Source of the DNA: Acidimicrobiia bacterium
Lineage (GTDB): Bacteria > Actinomycetota > Acidimicrobiia > IMCC26256 > JAOSJM01
Reading direction: 5' to 3'
DNA length: 64,000 nucleotides
NCBI GenBank assembly: GCA_027494165.1
Contig: JAOSJM010000001.1
Coordinates: 1,496,001 to 1,560,000 of the forward strand
Shown: positions 1 through 9,101 of the stretch, in pieces
Position numbering within the stretch: the first letter of the stretch is position 1
How the letters are laid out: each line of letters begins with the position of its first letter
Made by a program: the position numbers and the translations under genes
Notes under the pieces: generated by a model
Told to the model about the DNA's origin: nothing
Database searches by the model: none
What the model saw: the letters and a program-made list of their open reading frames with translations, nothing else

Positions 1-110
1 TCATGGTGTCACCCGCCCACGACGCCGTGGTCGACACGTTCCTCGCCGACCTGCGCGACGCGGTCGCCCACCACGGCGAGTCCCGGGGCATCGAGGCCCG
101 CTACAGCTGA
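1..110 (+). CDS. C-terminal end of a possible PLP-dependent decarboxylase (5' partial)
   Basis: This is the last 36 or so codons of a gene that begins before the window; the stop TGA is at 108-110. The visible tail contains the stretch FLADLRDAV and ends GIEARYS. It resembles the C-termini of group II PLP-dependent decarboxylases of the sphingosine-phosphate-lyase or aspartate-aminotransferase-fold type, but so little is visible that the family is only a guess. It converges on, and overlaps by 10 bp, the LLM oxidoreductase gene on the other strand. Confidence 0.4.
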   Translation, partial: MVSPAHDAVVDTFLADLRDAVAHHGESRGIEARYS

Positions 111-940
111 GCCCGGTCGCGCGGCTCCCGGAGCCGCGGGGCGACGGCCTCGCCGAGCACGGCGGCGTTCCCGGGGTCCGACGAGTCGACGGGCCCGAGG
201 ACGAGCCAGGTCGCCCCGGCCTCGACGTAGGGAACGAGCAGCGACGCCAGGCGCTCGGGCCCGCCCACGAGCACCGCGGGTCCCGCCCCGAGGTGGGCCG
301 CCTTCTCCCCGGCGGCCGCGTCGTCGGCGCCCGTCACCACGAGCCCGCCCCACGAGAGCGCGAAGCCCGGCCGGGTCGCCCGGGCGGACACCCCGGCGCC
401 CTGGCGGGCGAAGACCCCGGGCGTGCCGCCCCAGCGGTTCCACCCGTCGGCCTCCTCGGCCGCCACCGCCCGGACCGGCGGTGCGCTGCCGCCCACCCAC
501 ACGGGGTAGCCCCGGTCGCGGGCCGTCACCACCGCCTCGCGGAGCGCGCCGACCCGGTCCTCCGTCCGACCGAAGGGCAGGCCGAAGCTCTCGTTCTCCT
601 CGCGGCTCTCGGCGTCACCCGAGCCGAACCCGGCCACCAGCCTGCCCCCGCTCACCCGGTGGGCCGTGTCGAGCGCCGCGGCCAGCGTCGCCGCGGGTCG
701 CAGCGTGGCCCGGGCCACGAGCGTGCCCACCGCGACCTGCTCGGTCTCGGCCGCGATCGCCCCCAGCAGGACGGTCCCCTCCAGGGCCGGCCGGCGGGAG
801 CCGTCGGCCGCGCGGCGGAAGAGGTGGTCGAAGACGAACACGCCGTCGAGCCCGGCTGCCTCGGCGGCCCGGGCGACGGTGAGCGGGACGTCGGGGTCCT
901 CGTGGAACGACGGCAGCGTGATGCCGATCCGCACGGTCAC
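101..940 (-). CDS. LLM-class F420-dependent oxidoreductase
   Basis: A 279-residue member of the luciferase-like (bacterial luciferase, TIM-barrel) superfamily, probably using coenzyme F420 in the cytoplasm. The N-terminus (VRIGITLPSF), the early GLDGVFVFDHL segment and the SGGRLVAGFGSGD motif near residue 100 are typical of the family. It is short compared with the usual 290-340 residues. The substrate cannot be deduced. The GTG start at 940 overlaps the stop of the upstream ROK kinase gene (GTGA), so the two are probably translationally coupled in one operon. The stop is TAG at 103-101. Confidence 0.82.
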   Translation of the reverse strand: MTVRIGITLPSFHEDPDVPLTVARAAEAAGLDGVFVFDHLFRRAADGSRRPALEGTVLLGAIAAETEQVAVGTLVARATLRPAATLAAALDTAHRVSGGRLVAGFGSGDAESREENESFGLPFGRTEDRVGALREAVVTARDRGYPVWVGGSAPPVRAVAAEEADGWNRWGGTPGVFARQGAGVSARATRPGFALSWGGLVVTGADDAAAGEKAAHLGAGPAVLVGGPERLASLLVPYVEAGATWLVLGPVDSSDPGNAAVLGEAVAPRLREPRDRAQL

Positions 941-1930
941 GGGCCCGCTCCGCCTCCGCCGCCGTCACCGCCGCCGTCACCGCCGCCGTCACCGACCAGC
1001 GTGCGGGCCAGGGCTGCCGCGCCGACCGCCCCGGCCCGCTCGCCGAGCTCCGCGGGCACGATCGGGACGGCCGGGCGGTAGGACCGGCCCTCGACGTGGT
1101 GCTCGAAGGCGACCCGGAGGGGGGCGAACAGCAGGTCGCCCAGCTCGACCAGCCCGCCGCCCACGACGATCCGCTCGGGGTCCAGGATGTTGGCGAGCGC
1201 GGCGAGCCCGAGCGCGACCCGATCCGCGTACTCCCCCACCAGGGCGAGCGCGTCCGCGTCGCCCTCCCGCGCGAGGTCGCCGACGTCGACCCCGGTGACC
1301 GCCGCGGGGTCCCCGCCCGCGCGGGCCAGGAGCGCGGGGGCGTCACCGGCCGAGGCCCACTCGGCGCCCATGCGGCCCAGCGCCGTCCCGGAGGCGTAGG
1401 CCTCCCAGTGCCCGGGCTCGCCGCACGCGCAGCGCGGCCCGCGGGGGTCGACGGTGAAGTGGCCGATCTCCGCCGCGAAGCCGTGGGCGCCCCGGTAGAT
1501 CGCACCGTCGGCGACGATGCCGCCTCCCACGCCGGTACCCAGGGTCACGACGAGGGCGTGCCGGGCGCCCCGTGCCGCGCCGTGGCACGCCTCCCCCAGG
1601 CCGCGGCGTTGGCGTCGTTGTCGACGACGACCGGGAGGCCGGTGGCGTCGGCGAGCGCCCGCCGCAGGGGCGCGTGGCGGAACCCGGGGATGTTCGGCGC
1701 GTACCGTACGACGCCGTCGCGGTCGACGAGCCCGGCGGCTCCGACGCCCAGGGCGGCGACCTCCGGCCGGGCCCGTCGCAGCTCCGCCACCACGTCGCGG
1801 GCGGCAGCCACGATCTCCTCCCACCGGTCCGGGGTCGGGACCCGAGCCTCCGCGAGGACGGAGCCGTCGGCGGCGACGGCCGCCCCGAGGACCTTGGTGC
1901 CCCCACGTCGAGCCCCAGCGTGGTCGCCAC
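937..1930 (-). CDS. glk: ROK-family glucokinase, interrupted by two frameshifts
   Basis: ATP-dependent sugar kinase of the ROK family, most likely glucokinase (glucose to glucose 6-phosphate). Read across two breaks it gives about 331 residues. The GTG start at 1930 is followed by TLGLDVG and the phosphate-binding GGTK, then GVGAAGLVD, the substrate motif DNDANAAAWG, LGTGVGGGIV and EIGH. The ROK zinc motif, normally CxCGxxGCxE, reads CACGEPGHWE, so the third cysteine is histidine. One G is missing from a G run near 1905 (inside the DVGGTK codons) and another near 1600 (after AAAWG); adding one base at each restores the frame. It lies between a conserved short gene and an LLM gene in one minus-strand operon. 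Confidence 0.85.
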
Positions 1931-1980
1931 GGCCGGCGAGGCTACTCGCCGCCCGGCGGACGGCCGCCCTCGCTCGCCGA

Positions 1981-2523
1981 TCAGGACACGTCGATGTGGC
2001 GGACCCGGGGTGGCCTCCCGCCCCGCCGCCGCGGCCGCTCGGGCGCCGGCTCGGGGCCGGGCTCGCCCGCCCCGGGGCCCCCGGGGCCCTCGGCCGCCTC
2101 GGCCCGACGCGCCGGCCCACCCGCGAGCTGCTGCTCGAGCACGCGGTCGGCCGCGCCCACGACCGTCTTGACCGCCAGGACCAGCTCGTGGGCCGCGGCG
2201 AGGAGGTGCTCGGTGGCCTCGGGCTGCGCGTCGCGCAGGGTCGCGAGGATCACCCCGACCGGGCACGCGGTGCACGCGGCGGCGGCCGCCGCGAGGTCCC
2301 CGGCCGCCTCGGCGAGCTCCCCCAACGACGGGTCGTGCCGGCCCGGCGGGGCGTCCGCGCCGGCGCCGGACCGCCCGGTCGCCCGCGGCTCCTCGCCCGG
2401 GTCGACCTCGCCCGGCCCGGACCCGGCGGCCGGGTCCGGCTCGGACCGGTCCCGCGGGCGGCGCGACGACGGCTCCGCCGCGACGAAGAGCGGGTTGCGG
2501 CGCGCCGTGCCCGGGTCGCGCAT
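1981..2523 (-). CDS. Conserved actinobacterial protein of unknown function (DUF5304-like)
   Basis: A 180-residue soluble protein with a low-complexity, Pro/Gly/Glu-rich N-terminal half, a short helical core (ACTACPVGVIL, then LLAAAHELVLAVKTVV) and a basic C-terminal tail. The ATG at 2523 overlaps the TGA of the upstream ArsA-like gene by one base, a sign of translational coupling. From memory, streptomycetes carry a small gene of unknown function next to glkA and near SRPBCC and ArsA-type genes; this looks like that gene, but the family assignment is tentative. The CxxCP pair could bind a metal, though nothing else supports it. Confidence 0.6.
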   Translation of the reverse strand: MRDPGTARRNPLFVAAEPSSRRPRDRSEPDPAAGSGPGEVDPGEEPRATGRSGAGADAPPGRHDPSLGELAEAAGDLAAAAAACTACPVGVILATLRDAQPEATEHLLAAAHELVLAVKTVVGAADRVLEQQLAGGPARRAEAAEGPGGPGAGEPGPEPAPERPRRRGGRPPRVRHIDVS

Positions 2524-3707
2524 CAGCCCTCCACGAACTCGACCTCGAGGCGGTGGCCGCTCATGCGGGCCCCGCCGACCGCGCGGCGCCGCAGGCTGTC
2601 GGGCAGGGCGATGGCCCGCCGGTAGGAGCCCACGGCCACGTAGAGCTCGCCGTCGGCCCGGCCCAGGTCGACGTCCCGCTTGTCGGCGAACGGGAGCGCG
2701 AGCGACAGCACGAGCGCGTCGCCGACCGGCTCGATCCGCATCGGCTCGTCGCGAGCCAGCCGGTCGGCGGGGTGGCGCGGGCCGTACAGCGCGGCCGCGA
2801 AGGCCGACAGGGGCTCGAGACCGACGAGCTCGTGGGCGGCCAGCTCGGCGGTGAGGACGGGCAGGGGGCTGAACACGGTCTCGATGGCGGCGAGGTGCTC
2901 GGCCTGGATGCCCTTCCACGTCGCGAACCACGGGTCCTGCACCGCGTCGGGGAGCAGCCGGTTCGCGACGACGGCGTCGACGTGGTACCCGAAGAGCGAC
3001 AGGTACGTGAACGTCCGCCGGGCCTCGGCCACCACCATCCGCTCCGCGTTCACGACCAGCCGGGCCGTGGTGACCGAGGCGTCGGTGAGCAGGTCGCGCA
3101 CGCCGTCGAGCCGCTCGTAGAAGCGCCGGACCGCCTGGAACACCCGGTCCCCGGCGATGGGCATGCTCACCACGCGGGAGAGCAGGGGGCGGACGGCCCG
3201 GGTGACGGCCCGTTGGGCCGGGAACACCCGGTCCATGTACCACCCCAGGACGTCGGGGAGCGAGAGGAGCCGGAGGGTCTCGGCGGTCGGGGCGCAGTCG
3301 ACCACGACGAGGTCCCAGTCCCCCGACTCGGCGAGGGCCTTGATGTCGGCCAGGGCGAACACCTCGTCGAGCCCGGGGATGACGGCGAGCTCCTCGGCCT
3401 CGACCGCGTCGGCGCCCGCCCAGTCGAGCAGCGACACGACGTACTCGCGCACCGAGCCCCAGGCCTCCTCGAGCCGGACCCGGGCGTCGAGCTGCTGGCC
3501 GGCGAGGAGCCCGCCGTGCCCGGGGAAGGTCGCGACCGGCACGACCTCGTCGCCCAACGGGACGTCGAGCGCGTCGGCCAGCGAGTGGGCCGGATCGGTC
3601 GAGAGCAGCACCGTGCGCATCCCGGACTCGGCGGCGCGCAGCGCGGTGGCCGCGGCCACGGTCGTCTTGCCGACGCCGCCCTTGCCCGTGAAGAGCAGAA
3701 CACGCAT
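2523..3707 (-). CDS. ArsA/Get3-family P-loop ATPase
   Basis: A 394-residue single-domain ATPase of the ArsA/GET3 type. The deviant Walker A motif GKGGVGKTT is at residues 8-16, followed by LLSTDPAHSLADAL (switch I) and VVVDCAPTAETLRLL (switch II/Walker B). The C-terminal 100 residues carry a small beta-rich domain (MRIEPVGDALVLSLALPF) found in the actinobacterial branch. No arsenite-binding cysteine cluster is evident, so arsenic transport is unlikely; a chaperone-like or targeting role is possible. Its neighbours (SRPBCC and PimB-like genes upstream, a DUF5304-like gene downstream) recall the Rv2184c-Rv2188c neighbourhood of M. tuberculosis. Confidence 0.88.
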   Translation of the reverse strand: MRVLLFTGKGGVGKTTVAAATALRAAESGMRTVLLSTDPAHSLADALDVPLGDEVVPVATFPGHGGLLAGQQLDARVRLEEAWGSVREYVVSLLDWAGADAVEAEELAVIPGLDEVFALADIKALAESGDWDLVVVDCAPTAETLRLLSLPDVLGWYMDRVFPAQRAVTRAVRPLLSRVVSMPIAGDRVFQAVRRFYERLDGVRDLLTDASVTTARLVVNAERMVVAEARRTFTYLSLFGYHVDAVVANRLLPDAVQDPWFATWKGIQAEHLAAIETVFSPLPVLTAELAAHELVGLEPLSAFAAALYGPRHPADRLARDEPMRIEPVGDALVLSLALPFADKRDVDLGRADGELYVAVGSYRRAIALPDSLRRRAVGGARMSGHRLEVEFVEG

Positions 3708-3774
3708 GCCGCCGCGACGCTAGCGGAGCCACCCCCGGCCCGTCCCGCCCGGCGCCCGCCCGGGCCGTCACGGG

Positions 3775-4212
3775 TCAGGTCGCTTCGAGGACCTTCTTGA
3801 GCTCCTTGAGGGCGTTGCCCGTGATGAGTCCCGCGGCCCGCCGCTTGATGAGGCCCGGGAGCGGGAGGGACAGGTCCACGGCCAGGTCGTAGGTCACGCG
3901 CGTGCCGCCGTCGTCGGGCTCGAACCGGTACGTGCCGTCGAGGCAGCGGACCAGATCACCCTCGACCAGGCTCCACGAGAACGCCTCGGGCGCGTCGGCG
4001 TAGTCGTAGGCGAGGACGTAGCGGATGCTGCGCCCGAGCGCGGCGGCCCGGAACTCGACCCGGGTACCCCGGCCCTCCTCGTCGCGGGCCAGGACCTCGG
4101 CCCGCTTCACGTCGCGAGCCCAGTCCGGGTAGTGCTCGAAGTCGGTCGCCACGTCGAAGCACCGCTGCGGCGACGCGTCGATCCGGATCCGCTCGTGCGC
4201 CTGCTCGACCAT
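3775..4212 (-). CDS. SRPBCC/START-like lipid-binding protein
   Basis: A 145-residue protein of the polyketide cyclase/dehydrase and lipid transport superfamily, a helix-grip fold with a hydrophobic cavity. The signature is the N-terminal ERIRIDASPQRCFDVATDF segment with FEHYPDWARDVKRAEVL, then a beta-rich middle and the long C-terminal helix ending NALKELKKVLEAT. The ligand is unknown. The gene sits between pimB-associated genes and the ArsA-like ATPase, the same order as Rv2185c relative to Rv2188c and Rv2184c in M. tuberculosis. Confidence 0.85.
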   Translation of the reverse strand: MVEQAHERIRIDASPQRCFDVATDFEHYPDWARDVKRAEVLARDEEGRGTRVEFRAAALGRSIRYVLAYDYADAPEAFSWSLVEGDLVRCLDGTYRFEPDDGGTRVTYDLAVDLSLPLPGLIKRRAAGLITGNALKELKKVLEAT

Positions 4213-4266
4213 GGCCGCTCCTCGTCGTCCGCCGCGCGCAAGGTAGCCGCGCCGCCGGGCGCCCGC

Positions 4267-4713
4267 TCAGGCCGCCCGGCGTCCCCCCGGACCACCGGGC
4301 ACGGGCCTCGGCGGGAAGCGCCCGTGGCGCGCGGACCACAGGCCGGCCAGGCCGAGCGGCAGCATCGGGACGAGCACCCCGAAGGGGTCGGCCGCGGCGG
4401 TGGCGACCGCGAGGACCACCGACACGCCGACCGACCCGAGCAGGTGCCACTGCACGGGGCGCGGGGCCGAGCCCTGCAGGAGGAAGAGGTTGGCGACGAC
4501 GATGTCGTCGCCCCGGGCGCTGCGCACCACGGCCAGCCCGAAGGCCCACAGCCACACCACCAGGGACACGGCGAACAGACCCAGCGCCACCGCGACCGCG
4601 GCGTCGTCGACGGCGTCCACGCCGAGGGCGGCGGGCACCGCCGTCACCGCGAACGCGACGTTCCCGGCCCACGACGCCCACACGATGGCCCGCCCGCGCT
4701 CGGCCTCCCGCAT
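4267..4713 (-). CDS. Small four-helix integral membrane protein
   Basis: A 148-residue protein with about four predicted transmembrane segments: IVWASWAGNVAFAVTAVPAA, the AVAVALGLFAVSLVVWLWAF region, VSVVLAVATAAADPF and LVPMLPLGLAGLW. The N-terminus is short and cytoplasmic-looking and the tail is basic and proline-rich. The ATG at 4713 lies 26 bp after the stop of the pimB-like gene, so the two are probably cotranscribed. I do not recognise a family; the position beside a mannosyltransferase suggests an envelope role, which is inference only. Confidence 0.7.
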   Translation of the reverse strand: MREAERGRAIVWASWAGNVAFAVTAVPAALGVDAVDDAAVAVALGLFAVSLVVWLWAFGLAVVRSARGDDIVVANLFLLQGSAPRPVQWHLLGSVGVSVVLAVATAAADPFGVLVPMLPLGLAGLWSARHGRFPPRPVPGGPGGRRAA

Positions 4714-4739
4714 CGACCGACGAGCGTACCGGCCGGCCC

Positions 4740-5882
4740 TCACGGGGCCGGGTCCGGCCGGAGGCCCGACAGGTCCCCCCGGACCACGGGCCGGAGCCGG
4801 TCGACGAGCCGGTCGTAGGAGAGCTCCCCGACGGCCCGGCGCCGGGCCGCCTCCCCATCCGGGCCCGCAGGGCGTCGTCCTCCAGCAACCGCTCCAGGCT
4901 GCGCCGCACCGCGTCCACGTCGCGCGGCTCGACGACGAACCCGGTCTCGCCGTCGACCACCGCCTCGTGCGAGCCCCCGCTGCGCCCGGCCACGGCCGGC
5001 ACGCCGCACGCCGCGGCTTCGAGGAACACGATCCCGAACCCCTCGGCCTCGAGCCCGGCCCACCGCTCGCGGCACAGCATGGCGAAGACGTCGGCGCAGC
5101 CGTAGACGTCGGCGAGCGCGGCGTCGGGCACCCGGCCCAGGAAGCGGGCCCGCTCCCCCAGGCCCCGCGCCCGGGCCCGGGCCCGGAGGCGGTCGGCGTC
5201 GCGACCGCTCCCCGCGACGGCGAGGACCACCGAGGGATCGAGCCCCGCGACCGCGTCGACGAGCACGTCGAAGCCCTTGCGGGGACCAGCCGGCTGACCC
5301 CCAGCACGAGGGGCCGGTCGGCGTCGAGGCCCAGGCGGGCCCGCACCGCCCGACGGTCGGCGGGGGCGAGCGGGCGGAACCGCTCCACGTCGACGCCCGG
5401 GGGACGATCACCGTCGGCACGGGACGGCCGGCCGCCCGGCGGGCCTCGCGGGCGGGGTAGCGGCCGGCGGCCACGACCCCGGCCGAGCGGCGCAGGACCC
5501 ACCGGGCCAGCAGGTTGGGTCCCGGGATCCGTCCGGGCACCGTGATCTCGGCCCCGTGGGCCACGACCAGGTAGGGAGCAGCCCGGAGGCGAGGGCCCAC
5601 GAGCCCCAGCGGGAGCATCGGGTCGAGCAGGACCACGTCGGCACCCACCTCGCGGGCGAGGTCGTCGACCCGCCGGGCGAGCCCGGGCGTGGGGAGCAGG
5701 AGCCGCTCCCCCACCCGCTCGACCCGGAACGCCTGGGCGGCGTCGAACGCCGCGGCCCCGTCGAAGGCGGTGGTCAGCACCGTCGTCTCCTCCGGCGGGA
5801 GCCGTCGCCACAGCTCGTGGAGGTACGACTGGATGCCGCCCAGCTTCGGAGGGAAGTCGTTGGTGACGAGCAGCGACGGCAC
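4740..5882 (-). CDS. pimB: GT4 mannosyltransferase of the PimB type, interrupted by three frameshifts
   Basis: Likely GDP-mannose-dependent alpha-(1-6)-phosphatidylinositol monomannoside mannosyltransferase, acting at the inner face of the membrane in PIM/lipoglycan synthesis. Read across the breaks it is about 381 residues, against 385 for M. tuberculosis Rv2188c. Shared features are the N-terminal LLVTNDFPPKLGGIQSYL, the acceptor-domain VVAHGAEI, the linker PPGVDVERFRP, VSRLVPRKGFD, DVFAMLCRERW and EGFGIVFLEAAACGVP. One C or G is missing from runs near 5400, 5280 and 4860; adding one base at each restores a continuous frame. The ATG is at 5882 and the stop is TGA at 4742-4740. Confidence 0.83.
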   Translation of the reverse strand: MPSLLVTNDFPPKLGGIQSYLHELWRRLPPEETTVLTTAFDGAAAFDAAQAFRVERVGERLLLPTPGLARRVDDLAREVGADVVLLDPMLPLGLVGPRLRAAPYLVVAHGAEITVPGRIPGPNLLARWVLRRSAGVVAAGRYPAREARRAAGRPVPTVIVPRASTWSGSARSPPPTVGRCGPAWASTPTGPSCWGSAGWSPQGLRRARRRGRGARSLGGPRRRGERSRRRPPPGPGPGAGPGGAGPLPGPGARRRARRRLRLRRRLRHAVPRAVGRARGRGVRDRVPRSRGVRRAGRGRAQRGLARGGGRRRDRVRRRAARRGRGAAQPGAVAGGRRPAGPDGEAARRRAVGELSYDRLVDRLRPVVRGDLSGLRPDPAP

Positions 5883-5891
5883 GGCGGGATG

Positions 5892-7067
5892 CTACGCGGG
5901 TGGTGGGACGGCCACGGGGCCCGCGACGTCCCGCCGGGCACGCGGATCGATCCCGCCGAGCAGCAGGGCCAGACCCGCGAGCGCGAGCGTCGCCGCGGCG
6001 AGGAACGCGGCCCGGTAGCCGCCGGCGGCGGCGACCGCACCCAGGAGGAGGGCGCCGCCTCCCTGCGCGAGGTCGAAGAACATCGTGAACGTCCCGACGA
6101 CCGACGTGCGCTCGCTCTCGGGCACGTCGGTGACGGCCAGGGCCATGAGGGCGGGGAACAGCAGGGACATCCCGACCGCGAAGACGGCCACGCCGGCGTA
6201 GAGGCCGGCGGGCTTGCCCCACGCGGCCACGAGCGCCATCCCCGCGGCGATGGCGGTGAGGGCGCCGGTGCCCGAGCGCCGCGGTCCGAGCGCGTCGGGG
6301 ATCCGCGCTCCCACGACCCTCACCGCCAGGACGAGCCCGCCGTACATCATGAAGAGCGCGCCCGAGTCCCCCATGCCGAGCTCCTCGACGTAGAGGGGGA
6401 CGAAGGCGGCGAAGCCGGCCACCGCCACGAGGCCGAGCCCGAGCACGACCCCCGGCGGGAGGCCGAGGGGGTGGAGGAGGCGGCGGCGCTCGTGCTCCGG
6501 GTGACGGATCACCGGCACCGTGGTCCCCAGGACGGCCGCCCACGCGCAGAGGCCCACCGCGGTCCACCACACCGCGCCGAACCCTCCCGCCTGCAGCACC
6601 TGCTCGCCGAGCACCGGTCCGAAGGCCAGGCCTCCGTACACGGCCACCGAGAAGTAGCTCACCGCCTCTCCCCGCCGCTCGGGGGGCGCGAGGTCGGTGG
6701 CGGTGGTGGCGGCCCCCACGAAGTACGCGGCCTCGCCCACGCCGGTGAGGACCCGGGCCGCGACCAGGGGGACGAGGGACCCCGCCGCGCCGTAGAGGGC
6801 GATCGACGCCCCGGCGACGATCGCGCCGCCGACGACGAGGATCCGTCGCCCGGACCGGTCGCCGAGCCGCCCCAGCGAGGGCCGCACGGCGATCGCGCCG
6901 ATCGAGAACACGCCGAAGACGAGCCCGACCGCGACGTCCCCTCCTCCCGTCTCGTCGCGCACGTAGCGGGGCAGGACCGGCAGCAGGCTCCCGATCGCCA
7001 CGAAGTAGCCGATGCCCGAGACCACGAGGAGGACGAAGCGCGCCGTGACGAGCCGGGGACCGGGCAT
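5892..7067 (-). CDS. MFS-family transporter
   Basis: A 391-residue protein with about twelve hydrophobic segments, of the drug/sugar-efflux-like part of the major facilitator superfamily. The A-motif loop between helices 2 and 3 reads GRLGDRSGRRILVVGG, close to the classical GxLaDrxGrkxxl pattern. I chose the ATG at 7067 over the upstream TTG at 7103. It ends nine bases before the pimB start and may lie in the same transcription unit. The substrate and direction of transport are not evident. Confidence 0.85.
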   Translation of the reverse strand: MPGPRLVTARFVLLVVSGIGYFVAIGSLLPVLPRYVRDETGGGDVAVGLVFGVFSIGAIAVRPSLGRLGDRSGRRILVVGGAIVAGASIALYGAAGSLVPLVAARVLTGVGEAAYFVGAATTATDLAPPERRGEAVSYFSVAVYGGLAFGPVLGEQVLQAGGFGAVWWTAVGLCAWAAVLGTTVPVIRHPEHERRRLLHPLGLPPGVVLGLGLVAVAGFAAFVPLYVEELGMGDSGALFMMYGGLVLAVRVVGARIPDALGPRRSGTGALTAIAAGMALVAAWGKPAGLYAGVAVFAVGMSLLFPALMALAVTDVPESERTSVVGTFTMFFDLAQGGGALLLGAVAAAGGYRAAFLAAATLALAGLALLLGGIDPRARRDVAGPVAVPPPA

Positions 7068-7127
7068 CGACTCATCGTCGCCGGACGGCCCCGGCCCCGC
7101 CAATCCGCCACCGGGGACGGGCGACGG

Positions 7128-7802
7128 TCAGAGCTCGAGGGTGTCGCCGGCCACGACCCCCGAGCGCCGGAGGATCTTCGCCTTCATGCGGGCCAGCACG
7201 TCGCGGGGCGCCTCGGCGATCGTGGCCGCGAGCCGGGCGGCCTCGGCGGCCAGCTCGGCGCGTGGGACCACCGCGGAGACGAGCCGCAGCTCGAGCGCCT
7301 CGCGGGCGTCGAGGACCCGACCGGTGAGGGCCAGCTCGCGGGCGACCGCGCCGCCGACGAGGTCGTGGAGGGGGCCGTACACCACCTCGATGAAGGTGCG
7401 CTCGGGGTGGGCGAAGCGGGCGGTGTCGGCGGCGATCCTCAGGTCGCACATGACGGACAGGTCGAAACCGCCCCCGAGGGCCGGGCCGTTCACCGCGGCG
7501 ACGAGCGGCAGCGGGAACGCCAGCACCGTCCGGTGGAACCGGTCGCTCGAGGCCCACAGCCTCCGGGCGTGGGCCTCGTCTCCGAGCCCCTCGAACTCCC
7601 TCAGGTCGAACCCGGCGGAGAAGGTCTCGCCGGCCCCCGTGACCACTGCGACCCGCAGGTCGGGGTCGCCGGCCAGGGCGTCGAGGGCGTCGGAGACCTC
7701 GTCGCGCAGCGCGATCGACAGGGCGTTGCGCTTCTCGGCCCGGTCGAGCGTGAGCGTGGCCACGCCGTCGCGTGGCCCGTCGACGAGCAGGTGCTCGGGC
7801 AT
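7128..7802 (-). CDS. Enoyl-CoA hydratase/isomerase family protein
   Basis: A 224-residue crotonase-fold protein. The N-terminus (DGVATLTLDRAEKRNALS), the oxyanion-hole segments (FSAGFDLREF and VNGPALGGGFDL) and CDLRIAADTARFAHPE are standard. The usual second glutamate position reads TFIEVVYGP, a partial match, so hydratase activity cannot be assumed. It is about 30 residues shorter than typical hydratases, which lack appears to be at the C-terminus. It is probably cytoplasmic and acts on an acyl-CoA. It is followed by the MFS gene after 60 bp. Confidence 0.83.
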   Translation of the reverse strand: MPEHLLVDGPRDGVATLTLDRAEKRNALSIALRDEVSDALDALAGDPDLRVAVVTGAGETFSAGFDLREFEGLGDEAHARRLWASSDRFHRTVLAFPLPLVAAVNGPALGGGFDLSVMCDLRIAADTARFAHPERTFIEVVYGPLHDLVGGAVARELALTGRVLDAREALELRLVSAVVPRAELAAEAARLAATIAEAPRDVLARMKAKILRRSGVVAGDTLEL

Positions 7803-7851
7803 GGGTTCGCCTCCGTGTCGGCGGCCGTCTCGGCTCGCGTGGCGTCCGAAG

Positions 7852-9060
7852 CTAGGCGTCGGCCCGGGCCTCGGCCACCGCCTCGTCGAAGCCGACCCGA
7901 TCGGCGACCATCCGGCGGCACTGCATGACCCGGCGCGGGTTGTCGAAGCCGAGCACGCCGACGACCCGGCCGGCCCGACCGTAGAGCGCCACGAAGCGGC
8001 GGTCCTCGACCGAGCCGTGGACGACCGCGAGGTCGTCGCCGGCCGACGCCAGCCCGGCGAACTGGATCTTCACGTCGTACTGGTCGGACCAGAAGAACGG
8101 CACCGGCGCGAACGCCCCGGCCGGGCCCTCGCCGGCGAGGAGGCGCTTCGCCGCCGCCACCCCCTGCTCGGTCGCGTTGGTCCAGTGCTCGAGGCGCATC
8201 GACTCGCCGAAGAGCGGGTTCGGCCACCGGCAGACGTCACCGGCCGCGACGACGCCGGGAGCCGCGAGCAGGGTCTCGTCGCAGACCACGCCGTCGTCGA
8301 GGACCAGGCCGGACCCCTCCAGCCACCCCGTGACGGGGGGCGACGCCGATGCCCACGACCACGAGGTCTGCGTCGACCGCGGTCCCGTCACCGAGGCGCA
8401 CGCGCTCGACCCGGCCGTCACCCTCCAGACCCTCGACCGTCACCCCGCACCGCAGGTCGACGCCGTGGTCGAGGTGCAGGCGGGCGCACGCCTCGCCCAT
8501 CACCGGCCCCAGGGCGTGCACGAGCGGCACGGGCAGGGCCTCGACCACCGTCACGTCGAGGTCGAGGCGGCGGCAGGTGGCCGCGACCTCGGAGCCGATG
8601 AACCCGGCTCCGACGACGACCACCCTGGGCTTCGAGGCCAGCACCTCGCGGATGGCGAGGCAGTCGTCCAGCGTCCGCAGGGTGAACACCCCCGCGAGGG
8701 GCGGCGCGCCCCGCAGCGTCCGCGGGGCGGCCCCGGTGGCGACCACGAGCCCGTCGAAGTCGAGGCGCTCGCCGTCGTGCAGCTCGACGGCCCGCCGCCC
8801 GAGGTCGAGGCGCACGGCGCGCCGCTCGAGTCGCCAGTCCAGGTCGAGGTCCTCGTAGGGGGCTCTGCGCAGCGCGGCCCGGTCGGGCTCCCACTCGCCG
8901 GCCAGGAGCTCCTTCGACAGCGGCGGCCGGTCGTAGGGCAGGTGGGGCTCGTCGCCCACGAGCACGAGGCGCCCTCGTAGCCGTCGCGCCGCAGGGCCTC
9001 GACGGCCCGGAGCCCGGCCAGCGAGGCCCCGACGACCACCACCGTGCGCAGCTCGTCCAC
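7852..9060 (-). CDS. FAD-dependent ferredoxin/rubredoxin reductase, interrupted by two frameshifts
   Basis: NAD(P)H-dependent electron-transfer flavoprotein of the putidaredoxin-reductase type, about 402 residues. It has an N-terminal FAD Rossmann motif (VVVVGASLAGLRAVEAL), PHLPYDRPPLSKELL, a second dinucleotide motif (VVVVGAGFIGSEVA), GIGVAP and the C-terminal FAD motif VVAAGDVCRWPNP, followed by a reductase C-terminal domain with PFFWSDQYDVKIQFAG. A G is missing near 8970 and one C is extra in a run near 8340; correcting both gives one frame. The GTG at 9060 is preceded by an alternative in-frame GTG at 9069. The ferredoxin gene just upstream is the likely redox partner, together feeding a P450 or other oxygenase not in this window. 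Confidence 0.86.
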
Positions 9061-9101
9061 CGGGCTCACCCCGGGCGGGGGACGGGCACGTCGGGCAACC
9101 C

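Noticed and set aside
1-500. Long open frames on several strands through the high-GC genes
   Set aside because: At this GC content stops are rare in the wrong frames; these give Arg/Pro/Ala-rich products without motifs and lie over real genes.
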